Below are positions 1-7,548 of a stretch of DNA of 64,000 bases, piece by piece. Each line of letters opens with the position of its first letter. Within the stretch, counting starts at the first letter, position 1. Under the pieces are notes generated by a model. It was not told the origin of the DNA. It made no database searches and saw nothing but the letters and a program-made list of their open reading frames with translations. The DNA is from Candidatus Latescibacterota bacterium (GTDB lineage: Bacteria > Latescibacterota > UBA2968 > UBA8231), in assembly GCA_022820485.1 (NCBI GenBank), contig JAJEFJ010000103.1, positions 62,001 to 126,000 on the forward strand. Reading direction: 5' to 3'. The position numbers and the translations under genes were made by a program.

Positions 1-512
1 AAGCTCATGGGGGTGAGGGTGGTGCGCAGGCGATTCGACACCGTCAGGGCGTAGTGGTACTGACCCTTGCTGTCCGAGGCAATAGCCACGCCCGAAAACC
101 AGTTATTAAAGCGAGAGGCCTTGACCAGCGAACTGCCAAATTGCCGCGGCTGAGTCTGCGAGTTGCTAAAGATGAGCCAGCCACGGGTGATGGCGTTGCC
201 AAATAGGTCGTAGTAATAGTCTCCTTCTAGCCGGATATCGACGTAGCGCTGGTACAGGTTGCGGGCGTAGTTGCTGTACTCCCACTGGCGCCAGCGGTAC
301 TCGTTGTAGAGCTCCTGCGGCACGTACCACTTTTTAATGGTCGGATCCAGTGCGTCGAAGAGGACGCCCGGGCCATAAGGAGCATAGCTGGTCTCGCCGC
401 TCCCTCGGGGGACGCCCAGTCGCGTGCCATAGTCGGGTTGGCTGTAGGCCGGGCTTAGAATACAACTCAAGACTACCAGGACAGACGCAGTATTTAGCCT
501 TATCGCTTCCAT
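1..512 (-). CDS. Putative outer-membrane barrel protein, N-terminal part (cut by window edge)
   Basis: The reading frame runs from an ATG at 512 to the left edge of the window (170 codons, no stop). A start-proximal GGGAAG lies upstream of the ATG, and the stop of the preceding gene is 25 bases away. The first ~24 residues form a signal peptide ending in PAYS-Q. The rest matches, nearly residue by residue, the N-termini of the two complete proteins at 28455-31232 and 31322-34120. Shared elements are a PGVLFDALDPT segment, VPQELYNEYRW, EYSNYA, GDYYYDLFGN, RGWLI and TTLTPMSF. Function is unknown. From the complete relatives I infer a large surface or outer-membrane protein with a beta-rich C-terminal half. 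It is the last visible gene of the right-to-left surface locus and follows a FlgD-tailed protein, as its relatives do. Confidence 0.85.
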   Translation of the reverse strand, partial: MEAIRLNTASVLVVLSCILSPAYSQPDYGTRLGVPRGSGETSYAPYGPGVLFDALDPTIKKWYVPQELYNEYRWRQWEYSNYARNLYQRYVDIRLEGDYYYDLFGNAITRGWLIFSNSQTQPRQFGSSLVKASRFNNWFSGVAIASDSKGQYHYALTVSNRLRTTLTPMS

Positions 513-537
513 AAATCTTCCCTTTGGCTGGTATAAA

Positions 538-3500
538 CTAATAGACTACGGCCACGATGCGGGCCAAGGCCGTGTCAGTGGCCCGGTCCGAATCGGCACC
601 GAAATCAATCCGGCATATATAGAGTCCTGGCGGCACGGTGCGGTCAGCCGCATCGCGGCCATTCCAGCGAATTTGCTGGGGGCCTCCTGACACTTGGGTG
701 CTGTTTTCCCATATCAGGCGCCCGTCCAGTGAGTAGAGGCGCAGACTTGCTTGGCGTGCTTGGGTCGCTTGGAAGATGGAAAATGCAACGGTTAGTTCGT
801 CGTTGACCCCGTCGCCGTTGGGCGTAAATGGGTTGGGAGCTAAGCTCAGGTCGCCGAGGACTTGCCCTCCTACGGGGACGCTCAGCGTTAGTTGGCGGCT
901 ATCTGTTAGCGCGGTGGCGTCGCCTGGTTCTACTTGCTGCCACAAGTTGCCGTCGGTGCCAGCGGCGGCGCGGCGGACAAAAGGCTTAAAGGTGGTTCCG
1001 TTGCGAAAGATGGCCGCGGCAAAGCGCAAGTGAATTAGAGGGCCTTGCCCCAAGATGGCACCGCGTTCGGCTCTTGGCAACGCGCGGTAGGATGCGCTCG
1101 TCAGGGAGTCGCCCAAGGCGTCAAAGGGCGATTGGGCCCCGCCGCCGCGCAGTTTGCGGAAATAGCGAATCGGCCCTTGTTCGGTTGGGGGCAAGTCATC
1201 GTACTCGGCGCGGCCAGAGACCGCTTCTGAGCCACTGGCGGTCTGCCGCAAAAAGAGGATTGATCCACGCTCGGACTCGTTGAGCAGGCCGTAGGCCGCC
1301 TCGGTGATGAGGTCGCCGTCCTCGCCGACCATGACTTCGGCCCCTTGGGGAGTGATGCGGTGGTAGGTCTGGATCGCCTGCTCTGCCGGTAGGGTTTGGT
1401 GTAGTTGGGGCAGCAGGACCCAGATGGAGTCGGCGTGGTTGCGCCGCACTTGGGCGATGGCTCCAGCAGCGTCAGTCAGGTGGCCGTCGGCCGCTAGGGT
1501 AAACGTCTGCGAGGGACTTCCTTGACTTAGTTCTTCTTCGGTCCCCGTGCTTAGGCTCAACAGGTGCAGCGCGAGGCCGGGCGGAGCTTGCAGGAGGATT
1601 TCGTCAAAGCCTGGGGTGCGGTTGGCCGCTGGTTCGTCGATGAATACCGGGCGCAGGTACAGGTCGAACGTGTCCAACCGGCCGATCGCGGCCTGCGTGG
1701 GCCATACTTCGGCGGTGAGGGCGCGGGCTACGGGCGGGGCCAGCTCTACTTCGATCGAGCTAATGGAGGCGGCTTGTAGGCGGTCTTGGCTGGTAAAGCG
1801 CACCTGTAACTGCATGTAATTGCGCAGCCCGGGGGAACGGACCCGGTCGCCCGGCTGTAGGTACTGCTGGCTCCAGGGACTCCAGCCGCTGCCGAGGGCA
1901 AAGGTGGTGTCGATGGGTCCCTTCCAACTGCTGATCAGCTTATCCCATTCTTCTTTGGTTTTCTCGTTGCCATTGACGTCGAAATGGCGAATTTGCTGCA
2001 CCAGCAGATCGCCGGTGCGCGTGCGCACTTCCGCCGTCGTGCCGGAGGGGTGGGTGCCGGGGGGTGGGTCCCAGTAGATGGCACCGAAGTTGCGCGGTCC
2101 CGGCAGGCGGATGATATCGGATACCAGCGAGGCTTGGCTGACAAACCCCTCGGTGTAGAGCAGGACTTCGGTCAGGTCGTAGAAAAAGCCCGAAGTCCGT
2201 GCAATGCCCGGCAGGCGCAGGTTGAGGAAGCGGATATCTAGGGCCGGGTCAAAAAGGTCGGCGGCGCGCTTGAATCCCCCTTCCATGCGGTCGGGTAGGC
2301 TGATTTGTCGCCACCGAAGCCGGCCGTTGGGATCGCGGCTGCCGTCGGCTACCTCGGTGATGTAGCCGGGAATAAAGGGAACGGCCAAGCGCATGGCGTC
2401 GAGCCAGACGCGGGCACCAATATCGACGGTGAGAATGCCAGCGGTGGGATTGGTGCTAAACCACGCTGGCATGCGGAAGGTGGTGTTCCAGTCGCCGTCA
2501 AAGCCCCCAGCCGGGACTTCCGGTCCGGTAAAGCTAACGCTACCGCCTCCGTCGATTAGCTTGGGCGATAGGTTGTCGCCCCAGCCCCAGACCTCGACTT
2601 CGGCCAGCCGGGGCCGCTCGCGAATATAGTACTCTTTGCGGCCCTGCTGTTCTTGGGGGAGGCTCTCGTAAATGGCCTGCTCCACCGGCTCCTCAAAGCC
2701 GACGTCGTCGCGAATGTAGTAGAGTATATCACCTCGTTCGTCGGTCGGCAGGGCCTCCCACGCGGCCTGGTCGATTTGGTGTGCCCGCCCCAGCTTGCTG
2801 TCGCCGATGAGAATGCGCACGGTCTGAGCCATGCGGCCGGTCCACTCGGTGCGGCCGTCGTCGTCTTCGGCAAAGCCGGGCGTGTCTTCAGAAGAAAACG
2901 CCATCGTCCGCTGGTCCGTATTGGGCGCTCGGGTTTGGCCGACCACCTTGAACTGAAGCACGCGGCTTTGGGCTTGAATGAGCTTCTGCTGAGGGGCTAG
3001 CATGACGCGGAACTGGCGGAAGGGGTCGCCCAAGGTCTCATCGACAAAGTGCAGCACTACCTTCTCGACCACGAGCGTGCGGCCCAAGTCGATTTCGATC
3101 CACCACTTGTCTGGCGTGGCCGCTAAGTCTGGTTCCCAAAAGGTGTCGCGGTCGCCATCGACGATATGGGGGGCTAGGGCCTCGTTGGAGCCTACTCGGC
3201 TGACGCCGACGCGCTGGACGTAGTCGTACACTGGGAAGGCGATTTTGTCCTTAGCGCCAAATTCGCGCGTTGATTCTACCCCCGTGCGTTCGTTGCGCAG
3301 GCTCAGGGTTACGGTTTTGCCGTCGCCGCTGAGGGTGCTGTCGACGATGGTTAGAAGGCGACCGTTAATGGGGATCTGGCTGTGGTTGCCGGGGAAGCGT
3401 TTGAAGTCTCGATCGAGAAATTTGATCAATTGCTCAGCCTTGCTGAAGGTAAAGCTGCCGTCCGCTTCCAGCGCTGGGGTGCGTTGGAGGTTCATAATTG

Positions 3501-3798
3501 CCCGGTCCGCTTTGCGGATGCCCGGTTGGTCCACGGGTTTGGCAAATACCGCGCGATCTTCGGCGATGATGTTGTACACGTGGCGAAAGAAATGGGGCTT
3601 GACGGTCCCGTCTGGATGCACATCGACCACGTGGGAAGGCCCGGTCCAGTGTCGCCAGTAGGAGGCCCTGTCGACGATGATGCGGTCGTTCTGCAGACGG
3701 TGGCCTAAGGGCGCTTGGGCACTGACTTGCTGGAGGGCCAAGCACCCAAGGGCTAAGGCCCAAACTCGGCTCCAACGGCTGTAGTGTTTGCGGTTCAT
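538..3798 (-). CDS. Long FlgD-tailed surface protein with discoidin-like domain and repeated YxxLP minimotif
   Basis: A 1086-residue secreted protein. A GGAG seven bases before the ATG supports the start, and residues 1-28 are a signal peptide (cleavage near VSA-Q). Residues ~205-255 look like a discoidin (F5/8 type C-like) core: DGDRDTFW, then WWIEIDLGR. Residues 342-363 and 372-393 are a tandem pair of a minimotif (WEALPTDERGDILYYIR; YESLPQEQQGRKEYYIR); three more copies lie at ~835-851, 865-884 and 902-916. The conserved family core follows, and the protein closes with NPFTPNGDGVND (~990-1000) and a FlgD-like Ig domain (LYSLDGR, WNGRD, VPPGLY), ending in AVVY. The closest relative in the window is the 856-residue protein at 38365. 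The gene lies 26 bases after the parvulin gene. A cell-surface adhesive or scaffold role is inferred; no ligand can be assigned. Confidence 0.9.
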   Translation of the reverse strand: MNRKHYSRWSRVWALALGCLALQQVSAQAPLGHRLQNDRIIVDRASYWRHWTGPSHVVDVHPDGTVKPHFFRHVYNIIAEDRAVFAKPVDQPGIRKADRAIMNLQRTPALEADGSFTFSKAEQLIKFLDRDFKRFPGNHSQIPINGRLLTIVDSTLSGDGKTVTLSLRNERTGVESTREFGAKDKIAFPVYDYVQRVGVSRVGSNEALAPHIVDGDRDTFWEPDLAATPDKWWIEIDLGRTLVVEKVVLHFVDETLGDPFRQFRVMLAPQQKLIQAQSRVLQFKVVGQTRAPNTDQRTMAFSSEDTPGFAEDDDGRTEWTGRMAQTVRILIGDSKLGRAHQIDQAAWEALPTDERGDILYYIRDDVGFEEPVEQAIYESLPQEQQGRKEYYIRERPRLAEVEVWGWGDNLSPKLIDGGGSVSFTGPEVPAGGFDGDWNTTFRMPAWFSTNPTAGILTVDIGARVWLDAMRLAVPFIPGYITEVADGSRDPNGRLRWRQISLPDRMEGGFKRAADLFDPALDIRFLNLRLPGIARTSGFFYDLTEVLLYTEGFVSQASLVSDIIRLPGPRNFGAIYWDPPPGTHPSGTTAEVRTRTGDLLVQQIRHFDVNGNEKTKEEWDKLISSWKGPIDTTFALGSGWSPWSQQYLQPGDRVRSPGLRNYMQLQVRFTSQDRLQAASISSIEVELAPPVARALTAEVWPTQAAIGRLDTFDLYLRPVFIDEPAANRTPGFDEILLQAPPGLALHLLSLSTGTEEELSQGSPSQTFTLAADGHLTDAAGAIAQVRRNHADSIWVLLPQLHQTLPAEQAIQTYHRITPQGAEVMVGEDGDLITEAAYGLLNESERGSILFLRQTASGSEAVSGRAEYDDLPPTEQGPIRYFRKLRGGGAQSPFDALGDSLTSASYRALPRAERGAILGQGPLIHLRFAAAIFRNGTTFKPFVRRAAAGTDGNLWQQVEPGDATALTDSRQLTLSVPVGGQVLGDLSLAPNPFTPNGDGVNDELTVAFSIFQATQARQASLRLYSLDGRLIWENSTQVSGGPQQIRWNGRDAADRTVPPGLYICRIDFGADSDRATDTALARIVAVVY

Positions 3799-3824
3799 GG
3801 AGTTTCTCCAAGTTGTGCGACCGT

Positions 3825-5480
3825 TTAAAAGGCGGTGAGGAAATCGTCGGGTAGGGCCGCAGCTAATTGCTGTTGGTTCACTTGGATCTGATTGGCGTAT
3901 TGCTGGCGCAGGGTTTCTATATAGGCTTGGAACCGCTCCCGCTCCTCGGCCCGGCGCAGCATGTCGCTAATCTGCCGACGGACTTGGGCAAAAGGCATGC
4001 GTTCCCCCTGCTGCCGACGGACGATCTCGAATACGGAGAAGCCATCGTGGACTTGCACCGGTCCGACCAACTCGTCTGGCTGCGCGGCTAGGATATGGGG
4101 TACCAAGTCCGAAGTTTTCTCCATGGGAAAGACGCCGCTCCGCGCCCGGGCTCCTCGGCGTTTGCTGCGCTCTTGGGCTAGGGCGGCGATGTCGGCCCCT
4201 GCTTCGATTTGCCGCCGCACGGCTAGCGCTTCTTCTTCGGTCTCCACCAGCACTTCGGCCACGTCGATCTGGTCCCGGCGACGGAAGCGCTCGGTTTGCT
4301 CGTCGTAGTAGCGGCGCACGGCCTCTGGGGCAATGGTGATGGATGCCACTACTCTTTGCTGGCGCAGTTGGCTGAGGACGACCTCTTCGCGCAGGCTCTG
4401 CCGCACCGCTTCGAGGGTCTCGCGGTCAATCAAATCCTCGTGGCGGACCGCGGCGGCAAAGATGTAAGGCTGGAGCAGAAAGCGCTCGGCGAGTTGGACC
4501 AAGGCGGCGCTATCGACTACGGCGTTGATGTTGCGGTTTTTGAGTTGGTCGAGCAGTTCACCTAGGGGCACTTGGCCGCCCGTAAACTTGAACAAAGGCG
4601 TCCGTTCTTCCTCTGGCGTCAGTTCCAAGGCCGCCAACGGCTGGCTTTTTTTGAGCAGGAGGTGCAGCCCTGGTTCGTGGAGATTCCAGTCGTATTTGTC
4701 GGCCAATTGTTCGGCCCGGGCCGTTCGCGCTTCGCCGAGCCTTTCCTCTTGGAGTTCCTGGAGGATTTCGTCGCGGAAGTCGAAGTAGGATACCGGCCGT
4801 TCCTCGGTAAAGCGCACGACGCAAAAGCCGGCGGCGTGGGGCAGTACGGGCGATAAGACCCCTAATGGCAAATCGTAGAACAGCGAATCGGGGAGGCCCA
4901 TGCGGCGGATGGATTCCACCCGGAGCCAGCCTAGTTCGCCTCCGTTGACTGCGTCGGGTGTAATGGAGTAGCGGGCGGCCACTTCGCCAAACGGAGTGCC
5001 GGCGGCCAACTCGGCCACGGCCTGTTCTAGTTCCGGCCGCGCCTTGGCCATAATGCCCCAAGTCATTCGCTCTAACGTGCTGTGGAGTCCTTGGCGCTCG
5101 AAGCGCTGTTTGATCTCATCCTCTTCAACGAGGGGCGGTTGCACGGGTTTGCGCTTGAGATAGAGGGCGACCAAATGCCGACGAATTTTGCGCTCTAGTT
5201 GGCGCTGAACTGCGGCCGCGGTGTCCAAACCGAGGGCTTGGGCTTCCAGCCACATGAGGTGGTAGTCGATGAGGGGTTGGAGGTACTCGCGCCGCGCTGC
5301 CGGGCCTTCTTGGTGGCTCCGCTGGCTTTCGTTCAGCCCTAGGACGTAGGATCGGAGATCCTCGGCGGTGATGGCGCGGGTACCGATCTGAACCACGGTG
5401 GAGGGGGCCTGCTCACTACAGCCCCACAAGAAGGCTCCGATCAGGGCGCAAGTTATTGTCGCGATGCGTACTCTGTTCAT
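3825..5480 (-). CDS. Lipoprotein with two parvulin-type (PpiC/SurA-like) peptidyl-prolyl isomerase domains
   Basis: A 551-residue protein with a lipobox (FLWGC, Cys21), so it is probably anchored to a membrane facing the periplasm. Residues ~30-120 resemble the SurA-type N-terminal chaperone helices. A first parvulin-like domain follows at ~135-235 (TPFGEVAARYS, GGELGWL, GFCVVRF). A helical linker leads to a second at ~400-500 (IDVAEVLVETEEEA, GADIAALAQERS, GPVQVHDGFSVFEI). Proteins of this family catalyse prolyl isomerisation and escort unfolded outer-membrane or secreted proteins. The ATG at 5480 is one base after the stop of the upstream FlgD-tailed gene, so the two are probably translationally coupled. 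The position inside a run of surface proteins suggests it handles those clients. A paralogue of the same architecture is at 44363-46105. Confidence 0.88.
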   Translation of the reverse strand: MNRVRIATITCALIGAFLWGCSEQAPSTVVQIGTRAITAEDLRSYVLGLNESQRSHQEGPAARREYLQPLIDYHLMWLEAQALGLDTAAAVQRQLERKIRRHLVALYLKRKPVQPPLVEEDEIKQRFERQGLHSTLERMTWGIMAKARPELEQAVAELAAGTPFGEVAARYSITPDAVNGGELGWLRVESIRRMGLPDSLFYDLPLGVLSPVLPHAAGFCVVRFTEERPVSYFDFRDEILQELQEERLGEARTARAEQLADKYDWNLHEPGLHLLLKKSQPLAALELTPEEERTPLFKFTGGQVPLGELLDQLKNRNINAVVDSAALVQLAERFLLQPYIFAAAVRHEDLIDRETLEAVRQSLREEVVLSQLRQQRVVASITIAPEAVRRYYDEQTERFRRRDQIDVAEVLVETEEEALAVRRQIEAGADIAALAQERSKRRGARARSGVFPMEKTSDLVPHILAAQPDELVGPVQVHDGFSVFEIVRRQQGERMPFAQVRRQISDMLRRAEERERFQAYIETLRQQYANQIQVNQQQLAAALPDDFLTAF

Positions 5481-5481
5481 G

Positions 5482-7536
5482 TTAGTAGGCTACGTATAGA
5501 GGGTGTGCCTGCAGGTCGTCGCCCAGGTCCCCGGCCACGGTTATGCCCAACAAGTACACGCCTGGGGGGACGAGCTGGCCGTCAGCGACTCGTCCATCCC
5601 AAGTAAGGGCGTAGCGACCGTTGCTGAGCGCCGTCTGCTGTAGGGTGTGTACCAGCCGGCCCGACAGGTCGTACAGGCGCACCGCAACGGCACCGGCCTT
5701 GGTCAGCGCTAGGATGTTGTAGGCGACGGCGACTTGGTCGTTGATCCCATCGCCGTTGGGCGTAAAGGGATTGGGCGTCAGTTCGAGGGCATCGATCAGC
5801 CGTTCGCTGCGGATGATCGAGGGACTGAGCACCGTGGTGCCAGAGCGGGTGGGTTGGTCCTCGTCCTCCAAATCGGCACTATTGCCCGAGGTGGCGTTTT
5901 GAAACGAACCGGGTTCGCTCGACAGCGAGGCCTGCCCGCGAAATTCGGTGCTGAAGGCCAACACGGCCGCGCGAAACCTGATTTTCAGCAGATTATCATC
6001 GGCTTGGATAGGCGGAAAGCGCACGCTGAAGTAGTCCTCTGCAATGGCGTTGATGGCAAGCCCCGAACCGCCAGCCGTATCGCCTTGCGCAAAGGCGTGG
6101 GAGGCGACTAGCTGACCTTGGGCATCGAGAATTTCTACCTGTTCCACCTGTTCCACTCGGATGGGGGTAGTTATCGCAAAAGTATCGAATCCCAGTAGGT
6201 CCGGCGAATCCATGCGCATCCGCACGGCATAGGTAAAGGAAGTAGAGGTCGAAACCTCTACTTGGCGGGGAAAAATCTCGGCGACGAATTCGTCGGCCAG
6301 CGGTGGAGTCAAATACGAAAGGGAGATGTGCTCAAGGCGGCGCGCTGATTGGATATCATTGCTCTGAGCGCTGACGCGGAACTGGAGGAAGTGCCGCGGC
6401 GAAGGGGAGATGATCGGGGTGCCTTGGGGAGACGTGCCCTCGTCGAGTGGATAGGGAGGACTCCAAGGGCTCCAGTTTTCCAGATCGTCCTTGATCGAGC
6501 CTTTGGACCACGTGACGCCGTTATCATCTACTATGGGGAGCCGTTCGTACTCGTCTAGGCGCATGGGCTCAGTGGGGTCGCTAATGGAGAAGGGAATCTC
6601 GGGGTCGGTGCGCTTGTCCGTGCGCTGGCGATGAAAAATGAAGGGCGTGTCGTCATTACCACTGCGCGTGGAAATTAGCAGGCTGGACTGAGCCGAATCC
6701 CCCACGGCTTTTTCCACCCAGCGAATGTGCCCCCAAGCCGCAAGGCCCGTGGCGAAAATGTCCGAGAAGTACGTAGCCGTCGGCAAAAAGCCGGTACCGT
6801 AGATTTCGATCTCGTCTATTTCAAAGGGAATGGGCGTGGCCGAGCGCAGGCGGAAGGAGCGAATATAGCGGGGCGGATCGAATTCGATGTCAACGACGGG
6901 TTTGGTGTTTTGGGCTTCCTCCACTATGGGCGCACCCCACACGGGAAAACCATCGGCCGTGAGGTTGAGGCCGTCGTTGACGAACAGCTCAAACGCGCGC
7001 AAAAAGTCGTTTTGAAAGGCGGCCGTGGGCGCGGGATGGACTGTATTGCGTGGATAGAAGCGGAAGCGATTGACGCCGAAGCGGGCCCCTAAGTCGCCGA
7101 TGATGAGGGTGCCGCGCACGTCGTCGCCCTTGCGCTCAAAGGCTTGAGTCTCACCGCCGGCTAGGTCGCTGAGGATTTCGGCGAGGGCCTCGGTTAGATC
7201 CTCGCGGGTGAAGTCGGTGGTGAAGCGCAGCACCGTAGGGGCGGCTATGGTGCCGCCGCGTTCGAGGGTACCCGAAGCGATGTTTTCGCCCTCTTGCAGT
7301 TCCCGGGGTGCTAAGACTCGCTGGGAGAAGTCGATGAGTTCGCCTGGAGCGTTGCCTATTAGCACGGCGTTGGGATTGACCAAACTGCGGTATTCTGGAT
7401 CTAGCGTACCGATGGCAGCACCGGTGCCATCCCAGTCGATGGGGGCGTCCAAGCCCACACTGAGCGTATCCAAGGCTCCGACCGAGGCCGTGAGGACGAG
7501 GGCTGCTAGGCTGTGAACAAGTAGGCTTCTCAACAT
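5482..7536 (-). CDS. FlgD-tailed surface protein, medium subtype
   Basis: A 684-residue protein. I start it at the ATG at 7536, because an AGGAG sits seven bases upstream and overlaps the stop codon of the preceding gene; an in-frame TTG at 7557 lies inside that gene and has no such support. Residues 1-~22 are a signal peptide. The N-terminal half contains the family's GDLGARFGVNRFRFYPR element, which resembles the end of a discoidin-like fold. The core follows (DIFATG, HIRWVEK, STRSG, a DEYERL element, NWSPWSPPY, SPSPRHFLQFRV). The C-terminus has NPFTPNGDGIND, LYDLSGRLV, WDGR, VPPGVYLL and ends in LYVAY. The closest relative is the protein at 34180. The gene is followed one base later by the parvulin lipoprotein. 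Function is inferred only as a secreted surface component. Confidence 0.88.
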   Translation of the reverse strand: MLRSLLVHSLAALVLTASVGALDTLSVGLDAPIDWDGTGAAIGTLDPEYRSLVNPNAVLIGNAPGELIDFSQRVLAPRELQEGENIASGTLERGGTIAAPTVLRFTTDFTREDLTEALAEILSDLAGGETQAFERKGDDVRGTLIIGDLGARFGVNRFRFYPRNTVHPAPTAAFQNDFLRAFELFVNDGLNLTADGFPVWGAPIVEEAQNTKPVVDIEFDPPRYIRSFRLRSATPIPFEIDEIEIYGTGFLPTATYFSDIFATGLAAWGHIRWVEKAVGDSAQSSLLISTRSGNDDTPFIFHRQRTDKRTDPEIPFSISDPTEPMRLDEYERLPIVDDNGVTWSKGSIKDDLENWSPWSPPYPLDEGTSPQGTPIISPSPRHFLQFRVSAQSNDIQSARRLEHISLSYLTPPLADEFVAEIFPRQVEVSTSTSFTYAVRMRMDSPDLLGFDTFAITTPIRVEQVEQVEILDAQGQLVASHAFAQGDTAGGSGLAINAIAEDYFSVRFPPIQADDNLLKIRFRAAVLAFSTEFRGQASLSSEPGSFQNATSGNSADLEDEDQPTRSGTTVLSPSIIRSERLIDALELTPNPFTPNGDGINDQVAVAYNILALTKAGAVAVRLYDLSGRLVHTLQQTALSNGRYALTWDGRVADGQLVPPGVYLLGITVAGDLGDDLQAHPLYVAY

Positions 7537-7543
7537 GCTCAGG

Positions 7544-7548
7544 CTCCT
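7544..7548 (-). promoter_or_regulatory. Ribosome binding site overlapping the upstream stop codon
   Basis: AGGAG on the minus strand, seven bases before the ATG at 7536. Its first two bases are the last two bases of the TAG that ends the upstream gene (7547-7549). This fixes the start of the downstream protein and implies coupled translation. Confidence 0.7.
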
